Origin: Rhizobium sp. C4
GTDB lineage: Bacteria > Pseudomonadota > Alphaproteobacteria > Rhizobiales > Rhizobiaceae
Reading direction: 5' to 3'
DNA length: 64,000 bases
NCBI RefSeq assembly: GCF_021026315.1
Contig: NZ_JAJNCX010000002.1
Span: 310,001-374,000, forward strand
The notes beneath the pieces are model-generated. The model searched no databases, was not told where the DNA came from, and saw only the letters and a list, made by a program, of their open reading frames with translations. Every line of letters begins with the position of its first letter. Position 1 is the stretch's first letter. A program made the position numbers and the translations under genes. Below, in pieces: positions 1-9,059 of the stretch.

Positions 1-23
1 CACTTTGAAAAATTGGTTCTGGC

Positions 24-1181
24 TCAGAGCGCTTCGCGCAGGGCTGCGAGAAGCCGCCACAGGCGTGTATGCGGGCTCGGCTCATGATTGAGGCGATTGC
101 CGACATAGGCAAAGGCGATACCCGATTCCGGATCGGCAAATGCCAGCGAACCGCCACGGCCATTATGGCCGAAGGAGTTCAGCGACAGCATGGGATCACG
201 CGGGCAGGGAAGCATGAAGCCGGCCCCGAAACGGGTCGGCTGTTCGGTCAGAACGAGGTCGTCTCCGAACACGCATTCGCGCCGGAAGTCGTTGACCGTC
301 TCCGCCGAGATCTGCCGCAGTGGCCCATCAATGGCGGTCGAATAAAGGGCCGCGAGGCTTATAGCCGAACCGATGCCATTCGCGCCGGGCAGTTCCATTG
401 CCCAGACGGCCGGGTCGTTGAAAATTTCAGTATCGATCGGCGGATTGGCAAACGCGCCATGTGTCAACGAGCGCGGGTTCATCGCCGCATCTGCCAGCGC
501 GCGGCCCAATGCGGGATTGGCCGGGGCATCGAACAGACGTTGAACCCTGTCATGGAGATGTGGGGGCAGGCCGATGAACAGGTCCAGCCCCATCGGTTGC
601 GCGAACACGTCCTGTAGATAGGTTCCAACCGACTTGCCCGAGATGCGGCGCACCAGTTCACCGGCGAGAAAGCCGAATGTAAGCGCGTGATAGCCATGCG
701 CTGTGCCCGGCGTCCAATAGGGGCGTTGGGCTGCCAGAAGAGACGTGACGCGGTCCCAATTGGAGAGGTCGGCCATGGTGACCGGTTCGGCAATGGAGCA
801 AAGGCCCGCCTGATGCGAGAGCATCTGGCGAACGGTGACGGCATCCTTGCCGGCCTCGCCGAAGTCCGGCCAATAGCGGGTGACCAGCGCGTCAAGCTCG
901 AGCTTGCCCTGCGTGGCAAGATGCATGAGGCAGAAGGTGGTGACCCCCTTTGTCACGGAATAGAAAAGCTGCAGGGCGTCATGCGGGTAGGGCGCGCCCT
1001 TCGCAGTCTCGCCGCCGGTCAGATCGACAACGCATCGGCCGTGCTGAAACACGGCGACGGAGGCTCCGAGATCGTCGCCGACCGCCAGATTTGTGGCAAA
1101 CGCGTCCCGCACACGTGCAAAAACCGGATCCACGGATCCATGGACGTTCGCCACCAAGGCTGCCGGAGCCCGTTCATTCAT
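24..1181 (-). CDS. Serine hydrolase, class C beta-lactamase/EstB esterase family
   Basis: A 385-residue protein of the beta-lactamase-fold serine hydrolases, the group that includes EstB-type esterases and class C beta-lactamases. The nucleophile/base motif S75-V-T-K78 is visible, followed by a Tyr motif at Y164-H-A (as in EstB rather than the YSN of true lactamases) and a C-terminal HNGRGGS block standing for the HxG motif. No clear signal peptide is present, so it is probably cytoplasmic. It is transcribed away from the ROK regulator and shares its promoter region, so the two are probably co-regulated. An esterase or lactonase releasing a sugar or acyl group is more likely than antibiotic resistance. 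The family is clear; the substrate is unknown. Confidence 0.85.
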   Translation of the reverse strand: MNERAPAALVANVHGSVDPVFARVRDAFATNLAVGDDLGASVAVFQHGRCVVDLTGGETAKGAPYPHDALQLFYSVTKGVTTFCLMHLATQGKLELDALVTRYWPDFGEAGKDAVTVRQMLSHQAGLCSIAEPVTMADLSNWDRVTSLLAAQRPYWTPGTAHGYHALTFGFLAGELVRRISGKSVGTYLQDVFAQPMGLDLFIGLPPHLHDRVQRLFDAPANPALGRALADAAMNPRSLTHGAFANPPIDTEIFNDPAVWAMELPGANGIGSAISLAALYSTAIDGPLRQISAETVNDFRRECVFGDDLVLTEQPTRFGAGFMLPCPRDPMLSLNSFGHNGRGGSLAFADPESGIAFAYVGNRLNHEPSPHTRLWRLLAALREAL

Positions 1182-1264
1182 GCTGATAATCCTCCCGGAA
1201 CGCCATCGCGATCATGATCGACGATTTTGTTCAATTTCCTCGATTTTGAGGCTATCGAAGCTTT

Positions 1265-1284
1265 ATTTTGTTCGTCAACAAAAT
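1265..1284. promoter_or_regulatory. Perfect palindrome, probable ROK operator
   Basis: ATTTTGTT, four bases (CGTC), then AACAAAAT: an exact 8-bp inverted repeat in the A/T-rich gap between the divergent hydrolase and ROK genes. A separate ATTTTGTT half-site lies at 1224-1231. ROK repressors of the NagC/Mlc/XylR type bind A/T-rich palindromes of this kind, so it is a good candidate autoregulatory site controlling both directions. Binding is inferred. Confidence 0.5.
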
Positions 1285-1369
1285 TAAATTGCATTCGAGC
1301 CGTTCCCGGAATTGGCGGCAATCGCCTTCCAAATGATTGAAGCTGAAAGCCTTTCAGCGAGAGAGCACC

Positions 1370-2515
1370 ATGCAGCCATCCTATCGCAGCAGGAATATCA
1401 GGCACGAGATCATCACGCTGCTTCAGCAGTCGGGACCGCTCAGCCGCGCCGATCTGGCGCGCCGGATTGGCATCGCCCGCTCAACGATCACGGGCGCGGT
1501 GGGCGCCCTGATCGATGAGGGGCTGGTCGAAGAGATGGAGACGGTTCCTGTCGCCGGGCGCGGCCGGCCGGCCACCACGATCGCGCTGGCGCAAGGGGCC
1601 GGGGCTGCCGTCGGCATCGATTTCGGCTTTCGGCATGTGCGCGGGGTCGTCGCCGACCTGCAGCACAATATCCTTGCCATCGAGGAGCGGGAACTCGGGG
1701 CCGACTATGAATTCGACGCCGGTATCGAGGCCGCCTTTGACATTATCGACCGTCTCTCTCAGCGCGCCAACATGTCGACGGAGCGCCTGCTGGGTGTCGG
1801 CATCGGGCTTCCTTGTCCGACCAGCAATGAGGGCGTGACGACGCGCTCCGCGATGATCCCCAAATGGAGCGGCCGCAATGTGCTGCAACTCTTCTCCGAG
1901 CGCCTGCCGATGCCCTTCGTCGTGGAAAACGAGTCGCGACTGGCCGCGCGCGGCGAATCCGTCTGGGGGGCGGCCAAGGGCGTCGAGAATTTCATCTATC
2001 TAAAGCTCCACTCGGGCGTCGGCGGTGCGGTGGTCGCGGGCGGTCACTTCATCAGCGGGCAGAATGGCGGGGCGGGTGAACTGGGCCACATCAGTCTCGA
2101 CCCGCAGGGGCCGATCTGTCGCTGCGGCAATCGCGGTTGCCTGGAAGTCTATGCCGGCATTCCCGCCGTCCTTGCCCAGGCGCGACCCGTGCATGCGGAT
2201 ATCACACTGGCGCGGCTGATGACGCTATATGGCCAGGGCGATCCAGCGGTAACGCGGATCATGGCCGATACGGCGAGACGCGTCGCTCAGGCGTTGAGCA
2301 TGCTGTGCAACACGCTGAACCCGGAACTGGTGCTGATCGGGGGCAGCCTTGCCGGAGCCGGCGAGCGGTTTATCGGCATCGTCCAGGACGAAATGAAGAC
2401 GATGGCGCTCGAACTGAACCGCGCGCCCCGGATGGAACGCGGCGCGCTCGGCCGCAACGCTTCCGCGCTGGGCGGGGTTGCGCGGGTATTCGAACTCTTC
2501 GCCGGCCGTTCGTGA
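1370..2515 (+). CDS. ROK-family transcriptional regulator
   Basis: A 381-residue ROK repressor. An N-terminal winged helix-turn-helix covers roughly residues 8-65 (RNIRHEIITLL, LSRADLARRIGIARSTIT). It is followed by the ASKHA sugar-kinase-like fold with the DFG-type phosphate loop (GIDFGFRHVRG), the ExGH region (GELGHISLD) and the zinc-binding CRCGNRGCLE motif typical of ROK proteins. An in-frame TTG at 1337 would add 11 residues; ATG 1370 is preferred because it begins just before the HTH. It probably senses a sugar or sugar phosphate and acts on the 1265-1284 palindrome. It lies upstream of the large sugar operon in the same orientation, so it could also affect that operon. Confidence 0.88.
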   Translation: MQPSYRSRNIRHEIITLLQQSGPLSRADLARRIGIARSTITGAVGALIDEGLVEEMETVPVAGRGRPATTIALAQGAGAAVGIDFGFRHVRGVVADLQHNILAIEERELGADYEFDAGIEAAFDIIDRLSQRANMSTERLLGVGIGLPCPTSNEGVTTRSAMIPKWSGRNVLQLFSERLPMPFVVENESRLAARGESVWGAAKGVENFIYLKLHSGVGGAVVAGGHFISGQNGGAGELGHISLDPQGPICRCGNRGCLEVYAGIPAVLAQARPVHADITLARLMTLYGQGDPAVTRIMADTARRVAQALSMLCNTLNPELVLIGGSLAGAGERFIGIVQDEMKTMALELNRAPRMERGALGRNASALGGVARVFELFAGRS

Positions 2516-2712
2516 ACGCACCGCCGGTTTTGGTGCTTCCTGCCGTATTTTGATTTGCCGATGACGACCCCACGCGCGATCGTCCTTTGAACGCTTTGCT
2601 GATCGGGATGAGCCCCCGCCGCCCACCTGGGCATCATCTGGGATGAGATGATGCCCGTAGCCCGAAGCCCGACACGCTGACGCCCCTGTTGAAAAATCCT
2701 CGAAATTCTCGG

Positions 2713-2762
2713 TTGACATTATTTGGATCGTTCCATATCCATATTGGAACGATCCAAATAAT
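2713..2762 (+). promoter_or_regulatory. Promoter with embedded 18-bp inverted repeat (LacI-type tandem operators)
   Basis: TTGACA at 2713-2718 is a consensus -35 element; 17 bp further TATCCA (2736-2741) is a weak -10. Overlapping it, ATTATTTGGATCGTTCCA (2718-2735) is repeated exactly inverted at 2745-2762, with a 9-bp spacer. Each arm is itself an imperfect palindrome centred on CG (TGGATCGTTCCA and TGGAACGATCCA), which is the usual form of LacI-family operators. Two repressor dimers could therefore sit side by side across the promoter. The LacI gene at 17328, inside the downstream operon, is the natural candidate ligand-responsive repressor. Confidence 0.7.
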
Positions 2763-2782
2763 AAGCATTTCGGGAGGAAAGC

Positions 2783-3787
2783 ATGCGGTGGGCGTTGGTG
2801 GGCGCGAGTACGATCGCGTCACAGCACATGATCCGGGCCATCCGCGCACAGGCGGGCAGCGCCGTCGCGCGTGTCGTCAGCGGCTCTCCGGATCGCGCCG
2901 AGGCCTATGCCCGCGAGCATGGTATCCCGGCCTTCGGCACTGACCTCAACGAGGCGCTGGCCGATCCGGCGATCGATGCGGTCTACATTTCCACCACGAA
3001 CGAGAAGCATCTCATGCAGGCGGTTGCGGCCATTGCCGCCGGCAAGCATGTGCTCTGCGAAAAGCCGCTGGCCATGACCGTTCATGATGCGGCCGCCATG
3101 GTGCGTGCGGCAGATGAGGCGGGCGTCACCTTTGCCACCAACCATCATCTGCGCTGCTCGGGTAGTCACCGCACGGTCAGGGCGCTGATCCGTGACGGGC
3201 GTGTGGGTAAGGTTCTGTCGGTGCGCGTCTTCCATGCGGTGCATCTGCCGGAAAGCCTGCAAGGCTGGCGCATCAATTCGGCGGCGGAAGGTGGTGGCGT
3301 CATTCCGGATATCACCGTCCATGATGCCGATGTCGTCCGCTTCCTGCTGGACGAAGACCCGGTCTCCGTCGTCGCGCAGGCGACGAGTTCGGGCATGGGG
3401 CAGGGCGTTGAGGATTCCGCGATGTCGGTCTGGGCCATGCCCTCCGGCGCGATGGTGATGAGCCATGAAAGCTTCACCCATCCCTTTGCCGGCAGCGGGC
3501 TTGAAGTTCACGGCACTGAGGGCTCGATCTTCGCGCGCGGCGTGATGACCCAGAAGCCGGTCGGCGAGATCGAACTGGTCGATGCCGCGGGCCGCCATGC
3601 GATCCCCTTCGATGCGCATGATCTCTACGTCACCGGCGTGGCCGAGTTCGAAGCCGCCGTGCGTGGCGAAGGTTCGCCTGCCGCAACCGGCATCGATGGC
3701 GTCAAGTCGCTCGCTGTCGCCGCAGCCGTACACGAGGCCGCCGAGACCGGCGCGCGCGTGACAATCAATTATGGAGGCATGAAGTGA
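2783..3787 (+). CDS. Gfo/Idh/MocA family NAD(P)-dependent oxidoreductase
   Basis: A 334-residue oxidoreductase. The N-terminal Rossmann fold begins at residue 1 (WALVGASTIAS) and carries the family signature CEKPLAMTV near residue 95. The C-terminal alpha/beta substrate domain follows (PDITVHDADVVRF, where the His is a usual catalytic position). Relatives oxidise or reduce a hydroxyl of sugars, inositols and sugar acids. It starts at ATG with the ribosome site GGGAGGAA and is the first gene after the palindrome-bearing promoter. Its TGA overlaps the next start. In this operon it probably performs one of the redox steps on the imported sugar; position and substrate are unknown. Confidence 0.88.
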   Translation: MRWALVGASTIASQHMIRAIRAQAGSAVARVVSGSPDRAEAYAREHGIPAFGTDLNEALADPAIDAVYISTTNEKHLMQAVAAIAAGKHVLCEKPLAMTVHDAAAMVRAADEAGVTFATNHHLRCSGSHRTVRALIRDGRVGKVLSVRVFHAVHLPESLQGWRINSAAEGGGVIPDITVHDADVVRFLLDEDPVSVVAQATSSGMGQGVEDSAMSVWAMPSGAMVMSHESFTHPFAGSGLEVHGTEGSIFARGVMTQKPVGEIELVDAAGRHAIPFDAHDLYVTGVAEFEAAVRGEGSPAATGIDGVKSLAVAAAVHEAAETGARVTINYGGMK

Positions 3788-5355
3788 GCAAGGTCGTCAG
3801 CGCTGCAGAAGCGGTTGCGCGCATTCCCGATGGCGCGGTGGTCACCGTCTCATCCTCCTCCGCACTCGGCTGTCCCGATTGGGTGCTGAAGGCGCTCGGC
3901 GAACGCTTCGATGCCGAAGGCCATCCGCGCAATCTCACGACGCTGCATCCGATTGCCGCTGGCGACATGTATGGCGTCAAGGGCATGGATCATATTGCCA
4001 AGGACGGTTTGCTTTCCCGTGTGCTCGCCGGCTCCTACCCCTCCGGCCCTTCGAACCTGCCGATGCCGAAGATCTGGAAGATGATCGTCGAGGATCGCGT
4101 TGCGGCCTATAATGTGCCGTCCGGCGTGATGTTCGACATGCATCGCGAAGCCGCCGCCCGCCGTCCTGGCGTGCTGACCCGCGTCGGCCTCGAAACCTTT
4201 GTCGATCCAATCCGCGAAGGCTGCGCGATGAATGCCAAGGGCGCGGCGCAGCCCATCGTGTCGCGTGTCGAATTTGCAGGCGAAACCTGGCTGCATTTCC
4301 CCAATATCATTCCGAATGTCTGCATTCTCCGCGCCACCACGGCGGACGAGCGCGGCAACCTGACCTATGAGCACGAAGGCGCCTATCTCGGCGGGCTGGA
4401 ACAGGCGATCACCGTGCGCAACCATGGCGGCCTCGTCATCGCGCAGGTCAGCCGGACGACGGCGGCCGGCAGCCTGCGCCCGCATGATGTGCGTGTGCCT
4501 GGCCATCTGGTCGATCTCGTCGTTGTCGATCCACACCAGAAACAGACCTGCGAAACGCCCTACGATCCGGCGATTTCCGGGCAGATCATGCAGCCCTGGT
4601 CGAGCTTCAAACTCGCCGAACATGGCGTCGAAAAGGTCATTGCGCGGCGTGCCGCCATGGAGCTGAAGGGCGGGATGACGGCCAATCTCGGCTTCGGCAT
4701 CAGCGCGCAGGTGCCGCGCATCCTGCTTGAGGAAGGCCATCCCGACGCTGTCACATGGGCGATCGAGCAAGGCGCGGTCGGCGGCATGCCGCTCACCGAT
4801 TTCGCCTTCGGATGCGCCTCTAATGCGGATGCCTATGTGCCGTCGCCGCAACAGTTCATCTACTTCCAGGGCGCCGGCTTCGATGTCTCGTTCCTCTCCT
4901 TCCTCGAGGTCGATATCGAGGGCAATGTGAATGTCTCCAAGCTCGGCAAGAAGCCGTACCTCACGGCCGGCTGCGGCGGGTTCGTGGATATCACGGCGCA
5001 TGCGAAGAAGATCGTCTTCTCCGGCTGGTTCGAGGCGGGTGCGGATATCGCATTGAGCGACAGCGGCATCCGCGTTGCCAAGCCCGGCAAGTTCACCAAG
5101 ATGGTGGAGCGCGTCGAGCATGTGACCTTCTCCGGCAACCGGGCGCGGGCGCAGGGGCAGGACGTGCTCTACATCACCGAGCGCTGCGTCATGCGGCTGG
5201 GTGAGGGCGGGCTGGTCGCAACAGAGATCATGCCGGGCATCGATGCGCAGGCCGATATCATCGGCGCATCGCAGGGCCGGGTTCGGGTTGCCGAAAATGC
5301 CACGACCATGCCGGCGAGCCTCTTTGCTGCCCAGCCGATGGGGTGGACGCCATGA
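3784..5355 (+). CDS. Family I CoA-transferase (fused alpha and beta domains)
   Basis: A 523-residue single-chain CoA-transferase of the YdiF/acetoacetate-type family I. The N-terminal half carries the alpha-type domain. The C-terminal half carries the active-site segment EQGAVGG with the expected catalytic glutamate at E328, followed by the FQGAGFD glycine-rich segment. These enzymes move CoA from a donor such as acetyl- or succinyl-CoA onto a carboxylic acid through a glutamyl-CoA intermediate. GTG start, overlapping the TGA of the previous gene (GTGA), so translation is coupled. A CoA-transferase is unusual in a sugar-import operon and points to activation of a sugar-derived acid. Confidence 0.88.
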   Translation: MSKVVSAAEAVARIPDGAVVTVSSSSALGCPDWVLKALGERFDAEGHPRNLTTLHPIAAGDMYGVKGMDHIAKDGLLSRVLAGSYPSGPSNLPMPKIWKMIVEDRVAAYNVPSGVMFDMHREAAARRPGVLTRVGLETFVDPIREGCAMNAKGAAQPIVSRVEFAGETWLHFPNIIPNVCILRATTADERGNLTYEHEGAYLGGLEQAITVRNHGGLVIAQVSRTTAAGSLRPHDVRVPGHLVDLVVVDPHQKQTCETPYDPAISGQIMQPWSSFKLAEHGVEKVIARRAAMELKGGMTANLGFGISAQVPRILLEEGHPDAVTWAIEQGAVGGMPLTDFAFGCASNADAYVPSPQQFIYFQGAGFDVSFLSFLEVDIEGNVNVSKLGKKPYLTAGCGGFVDITAHAKKIVFSGWFEAGADIALSDSGIRVAKPGKFTKMVERVEHVTFSGNRARAQGQDVLYITERCVMRLGEGGLVATEIMPGIDAQADIIGASQGRVRVAENATTMPASLFAAQPMGWTP

Positions 5356-6119
5356 GCGACGTTCATCTCGACATCCGTGGCCGCATCGCCGAAATCCGCC
5401 TCGACAATCCGACCAAGCTCAACGCCTTCACGGTGGATATGCTGGCGCGCCTTGCCGCCCATCTCGACGTGATCGAGCGGGATACGCAGATTGCCTGCGT
5501 TCTCGTCACCGCCGAGGGCGAGAAGGCCTTTTGCTCGGGCGCGGACATCAATGGCTGGGGCGACCTGACGCCGGCGGAATTCGCCCGCCACTGGGTTCGC
5601 GGCGGCCACCGCATTTTCGACCGGCTGGCGCGGCTTTCCAAGCCGACGATTGCCGTTCTCAACGGCCACGCCTTCGGCGGCGGGCTGGAACTGGCTTCGG
5701 CCTGCGACATTCGCGTAATGACGCCACGGGCGACGATCGCGCTGCCTGAGGCTGCCGTCGGCATCGTGCCGGGCTGGTCTGGCACGCAGCGCCTCGCGCG
5801 CCTGCTGCCTGAGCCGGTGCTGAAGGAAATGGCGCTGTTCGGCCGCCGTATCAGCGCCGAGCGGGCGCTGCAATTCGGCTTCGCGGCCGAGGTTGGCGAG
5901 GATGTTCGCGCGCTGGCCGAAACGATTGCCGCGCGCGTCACCGAGCTTTCGCCTCGCGCCGTCGAGATCGCCAAATCCATGATCCATGCTGCCCGCGGCG
6001 AAGATGCCGGCGCGATGATCGAAGCGCTGGGCAGTGCCGCCATTTCCGCCAGCGCCGACCGCAATGAAGGCGTTTCCGCCTTCAGGGAAAAGCGCAAACC
6101 CACATTTTCCGGACAATGA
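5352..6119 (+). CDS. Enoyl-CoA hydratase/isomerase family protein
   Basis: A 255-residue crotonase-fold protein. Visible are the two oxyanion-hole segments: the first around AFCSGADINGWGD and the second around AFGGGLELASACDIRV. The acidic position expected for a hydratase is retained in the LPEAAVGIVPGWSGTQRL segment. These proteins add water to, eliminate from, or isomerise CoA thioesters. ATG at 5352 overlaps the preceding TGA (ATGA). An upstream in-frame start at 5343 is less likely. Directly after a CoA-transferase, its substrate is presumably the CoA ester made by that enzyme, for example a hydroxyacyl-CoA derived from a sugar acid. Confidence 0.87.
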   Translation: MSDVHLDIRGRIAEIRLDNPTKLNAFTVDMLARLAAHLDVIERDTQIACVLVTAEGEKAFCSGADINGWGDLTPAEFARHWVRGGHRIFDRLARLSKPTIAVLNGHAFGGGLELASACDIRVMTPRATIALPEAAVGIVPGWSGTQRLARLLPEPVLKEMALFGRRISAERALQFGFAAEVGEDVRALAETIAARVTELSPRAVEIAKSMIHAARGEDAGAMIEALGSAAISASADRNEGVSAFREKRKPTFSGQ

Positions 6120-7645
6120 CCATGAATGACCTGACCGTGATCACCACCGCCGCTATCGCACTTCCGCAGGCCCCGTTTGAAGGCCGCCATTTCATCGACG
6201 GCGTATGGTGCGACAGTGCCAATGCCGAAACCTTCGAGCGCGTCTCCCCCTCGCATGGCGTCGTCGTCAGCCGCTCGGCCAAGGGTGGCCGCGACGATGC
6301 GGAACGCGCCATTGCCGCCGCCCGCAAGGCTTTTGACGCCGGCATCTGGAGCCGCATTTCCGGCAAGGAACGCGCCACCGTGCTGCTCAAGGTCGCGGAC
6401 CTGATCGAGGCCAATGCCGAGCGCATGGCGATCCTCGAAACGCTGGAAAGCGGCAAGCCGATCAGCCAGGCACGCGGCGAGGTCTCAGGTGCTGCCGATC
6501 TCTGGCGCTATGCCGCGTCGCTTGCCCGGACGCTCCATGGCGACAGCCACAATTCGCTCGGCGAACAGATGCTTGGCGTTGTGCTGAAGGAGCCGATTGG
6601 CGTCGTCTCGATCATCACGCCGTGGAATTTCCCCTTCTGGATCTTGAGCCAGAAGCTGCCCTTCGCGCTGGCCGCCGGCTGCACCTGCGTCGTCAAGCCG
6701 TCGGAAATGACGCCCTCGACAACCGTCATGCTGGCCGATCTCCTCACCGAGGCGGGCCTTCCCGCCGGCGTCGTCAACATCGTGCTTGGCTTCGGCCAGC
6801 CGGTCGGTCAGGTCATGTCTGAACATGCGGATGTTGACATGGTGACGTTCACCGGCTCGACGGCGGTCGGCAAGGCGATCATGGCGGCGGCCTCCGGCAC
6901 GCTGAAGAAAGTGGCGCTGGAGCTCGGTGGCAAGAACCCGCAGGTGATTTTCCCGGATGCCGATCTCGATTCCGCCGCCGATGCCGTCACCTTCGGCGTC
7001 TATTTCAATGCCGGCGAATGCTGCAATTCCGGCAGCCGCATCATCGTCCATGAGGATATTGCCGAGGCCTTCGTGTCCCGCGTCGTCGCACTTTCGAAGA
7101 AGGTCGCCTTTGGCGATCCGCTGAACCCGGAAACGCAGGTCGGGGCGATCATCTCGACGGCGCATCAGGACAAGATCGACGGCTATGTCCGCGCTGCCGT
7201 CGCAGCAGGCGCCAAGGTCGAGCTCGGCGGCGCGACGCTGCCGATCGCCGAACTGCCGGGCCGCTTCTACCAGCCGACCGTCGTCACGGGTGTGACGCCC
7301 GACATGCCGATTGCGCGTGAGGAGGTCTTCGGCCCGGTTCTCTCCGTGCTCACCTTCCGCACGCTCGATGAGGCCATCGATGTCGTCAACGACGCATCTT
7401 ACGGCCTCTCGGCCGGCGTCTGGAGCGAGAATGTCCACACATGTCTCGAATTTTCCCGCCGCGTGCAGGCCGGAACCGTCTGGACCAATACCTGGATGGA
7501 CGGTTTCCCGGAACTCACCTTCGGCGGGTTCAAGCAAAGCGGCCAGGGCCGCGAAATCGGCCCCTATGGCCTCGACGAATTCCTGGAAGTCAAAACCGTC
7601 GTCATGCGGGTTGGCCGGACACGGCCGAACTGGGTGAGGAGCTGA
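6116..7645 (+). CDS. NAD(P)-dependent aldehyde dehydrogenase
   Basis: A 509-residue aldehyde dehydrogenase of the betaine/aldehyde superfamily. Key residues: N171 in PWNFPFW, general base E269 in LELGGKNP, nucleophile C303 in FNAGECCNSGSR, and the FGGFKQSG segment near the C terminus. ATG 6116 overlaps the preceding TGA; ATG 6122 is an alternative start two codons later. It oxidises an aldehyde to an acid in the cytoplasm. In this operon it may make the acid that the CoA-transferase activates, or oxidise glyceraldehyde to the glycerate used by the terminal kinase. Confidence 0.9.
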   Translation: MTMNDLTVITTAAIALPQAPFEGRHFIDGVWCDSANAETFERVSPSHGVVVSRSAKGGRDDAERAIAAARKAFDAGIWSRISGKERATVLLKVADLIEANAERMAILETLESGKPISQARGEVSGAADLWRYAASLARTLHGDSHNSLGEQMLGVVLKEPIGVVSIITPWNFPFWILSQKLPFALAAGCTCVVKPSEMTPSTTVMLADLLTEAGLPAGVVNIVLGFGQPVGQVMSEHADVDMVTFTGSTAVGKAIMAAASGTLKKVALELGGKNPQVIFPDADLDSAADAVTFGVYFNAGECCNSGSRIIVHEDIAEAFVSRVVALSKKVAFGDPLNPETQVGAIISTAHQDKIDGYVRAAVAAGAKVELGGATLPIAELPGRFYQPTVVTGVTPDMPIAREEVFGPVLSVLTFRTLDEAIDVVNDASYGLSAGVWSENVHTCLEFSRRVQAGTVWTNTWMDGFPELTFGGFKQSGQGREIGPYGLDEFLEVKTVVMRVGRTRPNWVRS

Positions 7646-7697
7646 CGGACGTTCAGGACGCATCAAGTCACGCAAACGCTAAATCTAGGAGGAGTAC

Positions 7698-8951
7698 ATG
7701 CGTAGCTTTATCAAGACGGCATTGGCCACTGCGGCCGTGCTCGCAGCCACCACCACGCTTTCTCACGCAACCGACGTCGAAGTCCTGCATTGGTGGACGT
7801 CCGGCGGCGAGGCGGCAGCGCTCAACGTTCTGAAGGACGACCTCAAGGCCAAGGGCATCGGCTGGGTCGACATGCCGGTTGCCGGCGGCGGCGGCGAGGC
7901 CGCCATGACGGCGCTGCGCGCCCGCGTGACGGCCGGCAATCCGCCGACCGCCGTGCAGATGCTCGGTTTCGACATTCTCGACTGGGCCCAGCAGGGCGCA
8001 CTCGGCAATCTCGATCCCGTTGCCACCAAGGAAGGCTGGGACAAGGTCATTCCGGCAGCACTGCAGAAGTTCTCCAAATATGACGGTCACTGGATTGCAG
8101 CCCCCGTCAACGTGCATTCGACCAACTGGATCTGGATCAGCAAGGCAGCTCTCGACAAGACCGGCCTGAAGGCGCCCGAAAACTGGGATCAGCTGATCGC
8201 GGTTCTCGACAAGATGAAGGCCGATGGCATCACGCCGCTGGCGCATGGCGGCCAGCCCTGGCAGGAAGCCACGATCTTCGACGGCGTCGTGCTCTCCGAA
8301 GGCACGGATTTCTACAAGAAGGCCTTCATCGATCTCGACCCGGCCACGCTCGGCGGCGATAAGATGGCCGATGCCTTCACCCGCCTGATGAAGCTGCGCA
8401 CCTATGTGGACGACAACTTCTCCGGCCGCGACTGGAACCTCGCCTCAGCCATGGTCATCAACGGCAAGGCCGGCATGCAGATCATGGGCGACTGGGCCAA
8501 GGGCGAATTCCTGAAGGCCGGCCAGAAGCCGGGCAAGGACTTTGTCTGCATCCGCTTCCCCGGCACGCAAGGGTCCGTCACCTTCAACTCCGACCAGTTC
8601 GCGATGTTCAACGTGAAGGGCGACGACAAGATCAAGGCGCAGACGGAAATGGCGTCCTCCATCGAAAGCCCGAAGTTCCAGTCGGCCTTCAACGTGGTCA
8701 AGGGCTCCGTTCCGGCCCGCACCGACGTTCCGGACACCGCCTTTGACGATTGCGGCAAGAAGGGCATCAAGGATCTGGCCGAAGCCAGCGCGAAGGGCAC
8801 GCTGTTCGGCTCCATGGCGCACGGCCATGCGGCGCCGGCCTCCGTCAAGAGCGCCGTCTATGACGTCGTGACCAAGGCCTTCAACGGTGGCTTCAAGACC
8901 GGTGCCGAAGCCGCCAAGGCGCTCGCCGCCGCGGTTGCCGCCGCCAAGTAA
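7698..8951 (+). CDS. Sugar ABC transporter substrate-binding protein (CUT1 type)
   Basis: A 417-residue periplasmic binding protein of solute-binding family 1. It has a Sec signal peptide of about 24 residues (basic MRSFIK start, alanine-rich core, cleavage after THA-type SHA) before [18 protein letters not shown], the usual opening of glucose/oligosaccharide binding proteins. It has the strong ribosome site AGGAGGAG and the 52-bp gap expected of the most highly expressed gene of an importer. It is followed by a hairpin and then two permeases and an ATPase. The resemblance to glucose/mannose-type binding proteins suggests a mono- or disaccharide ligand; the exact ligand is not readable. Confidence 0.92.
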   Translation: MRSFIKTALATAAVLAATTTLSHATDVEVLHWWTSGGEAAALNVLKDDLKAKGIGWVDMPVAGGGGEAAMTALRARVTAGNPPTAVQMLGFDILDWAQQGALGNLDPVATKEGWDKVIPAALQKFSKYDGHWIAAPVNVHSTNWIWISKAALDKTGLKAPENWDQLIAVLDKMKADGITPLAHGGQPWQEATIFDGVVLSEGTDFYKKAFIDLDPATLGGDKMADAFTRLMKLRTYVDDNFSGRDWNLASAMVINGKAGMQIMGDWAKGEFLKAGQKPGKDFVCIRFPGTQGSVTFNSDQFAMFNVKGDDKIKAQTEMASSIESPKFQSAFNVVKGSVPARTDVPDTAFDDCGKKGIKDLAEASAKGTLFGSMAHGHAAPASVKSAVYDVVTKAFNGGFKTGAEAAKALAAAVAAAK

Positions 8952-8967
8952 GCCCCTGAGCACAGGT

Positions 8968-8990
8968 GAGGGCGGCACCCTGCCGCCCTC
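8968..8990 (+). terminator. GC-rich hairpin after binding-protein gene
   Basis: GAGGGCGGCA, loop CCC, TGCCGCCCTC: a perfect 10-bp stem 17 bases after the binding-protein stop. It has no T tract, so it is more likely an mRNA-stabilising or partial-stop element that keeps binding-protein transcript above permease transcript than a full terminator. Confidence 0.6.
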
Positions 8991-9059
8991 CATCTCCGCC
9001 GCTTGCCGCGGAGAATTCCGGCTTTGCCCGGCACAATGACAATCGATGGGAGAAACGAC

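Noticed and set aside
1337-1369. TTG start extending the ROK regulator by 11 residues
   Set aside because: ATG 1370 places the start right at the winged helix, and there is no ribosome site before the TTG.
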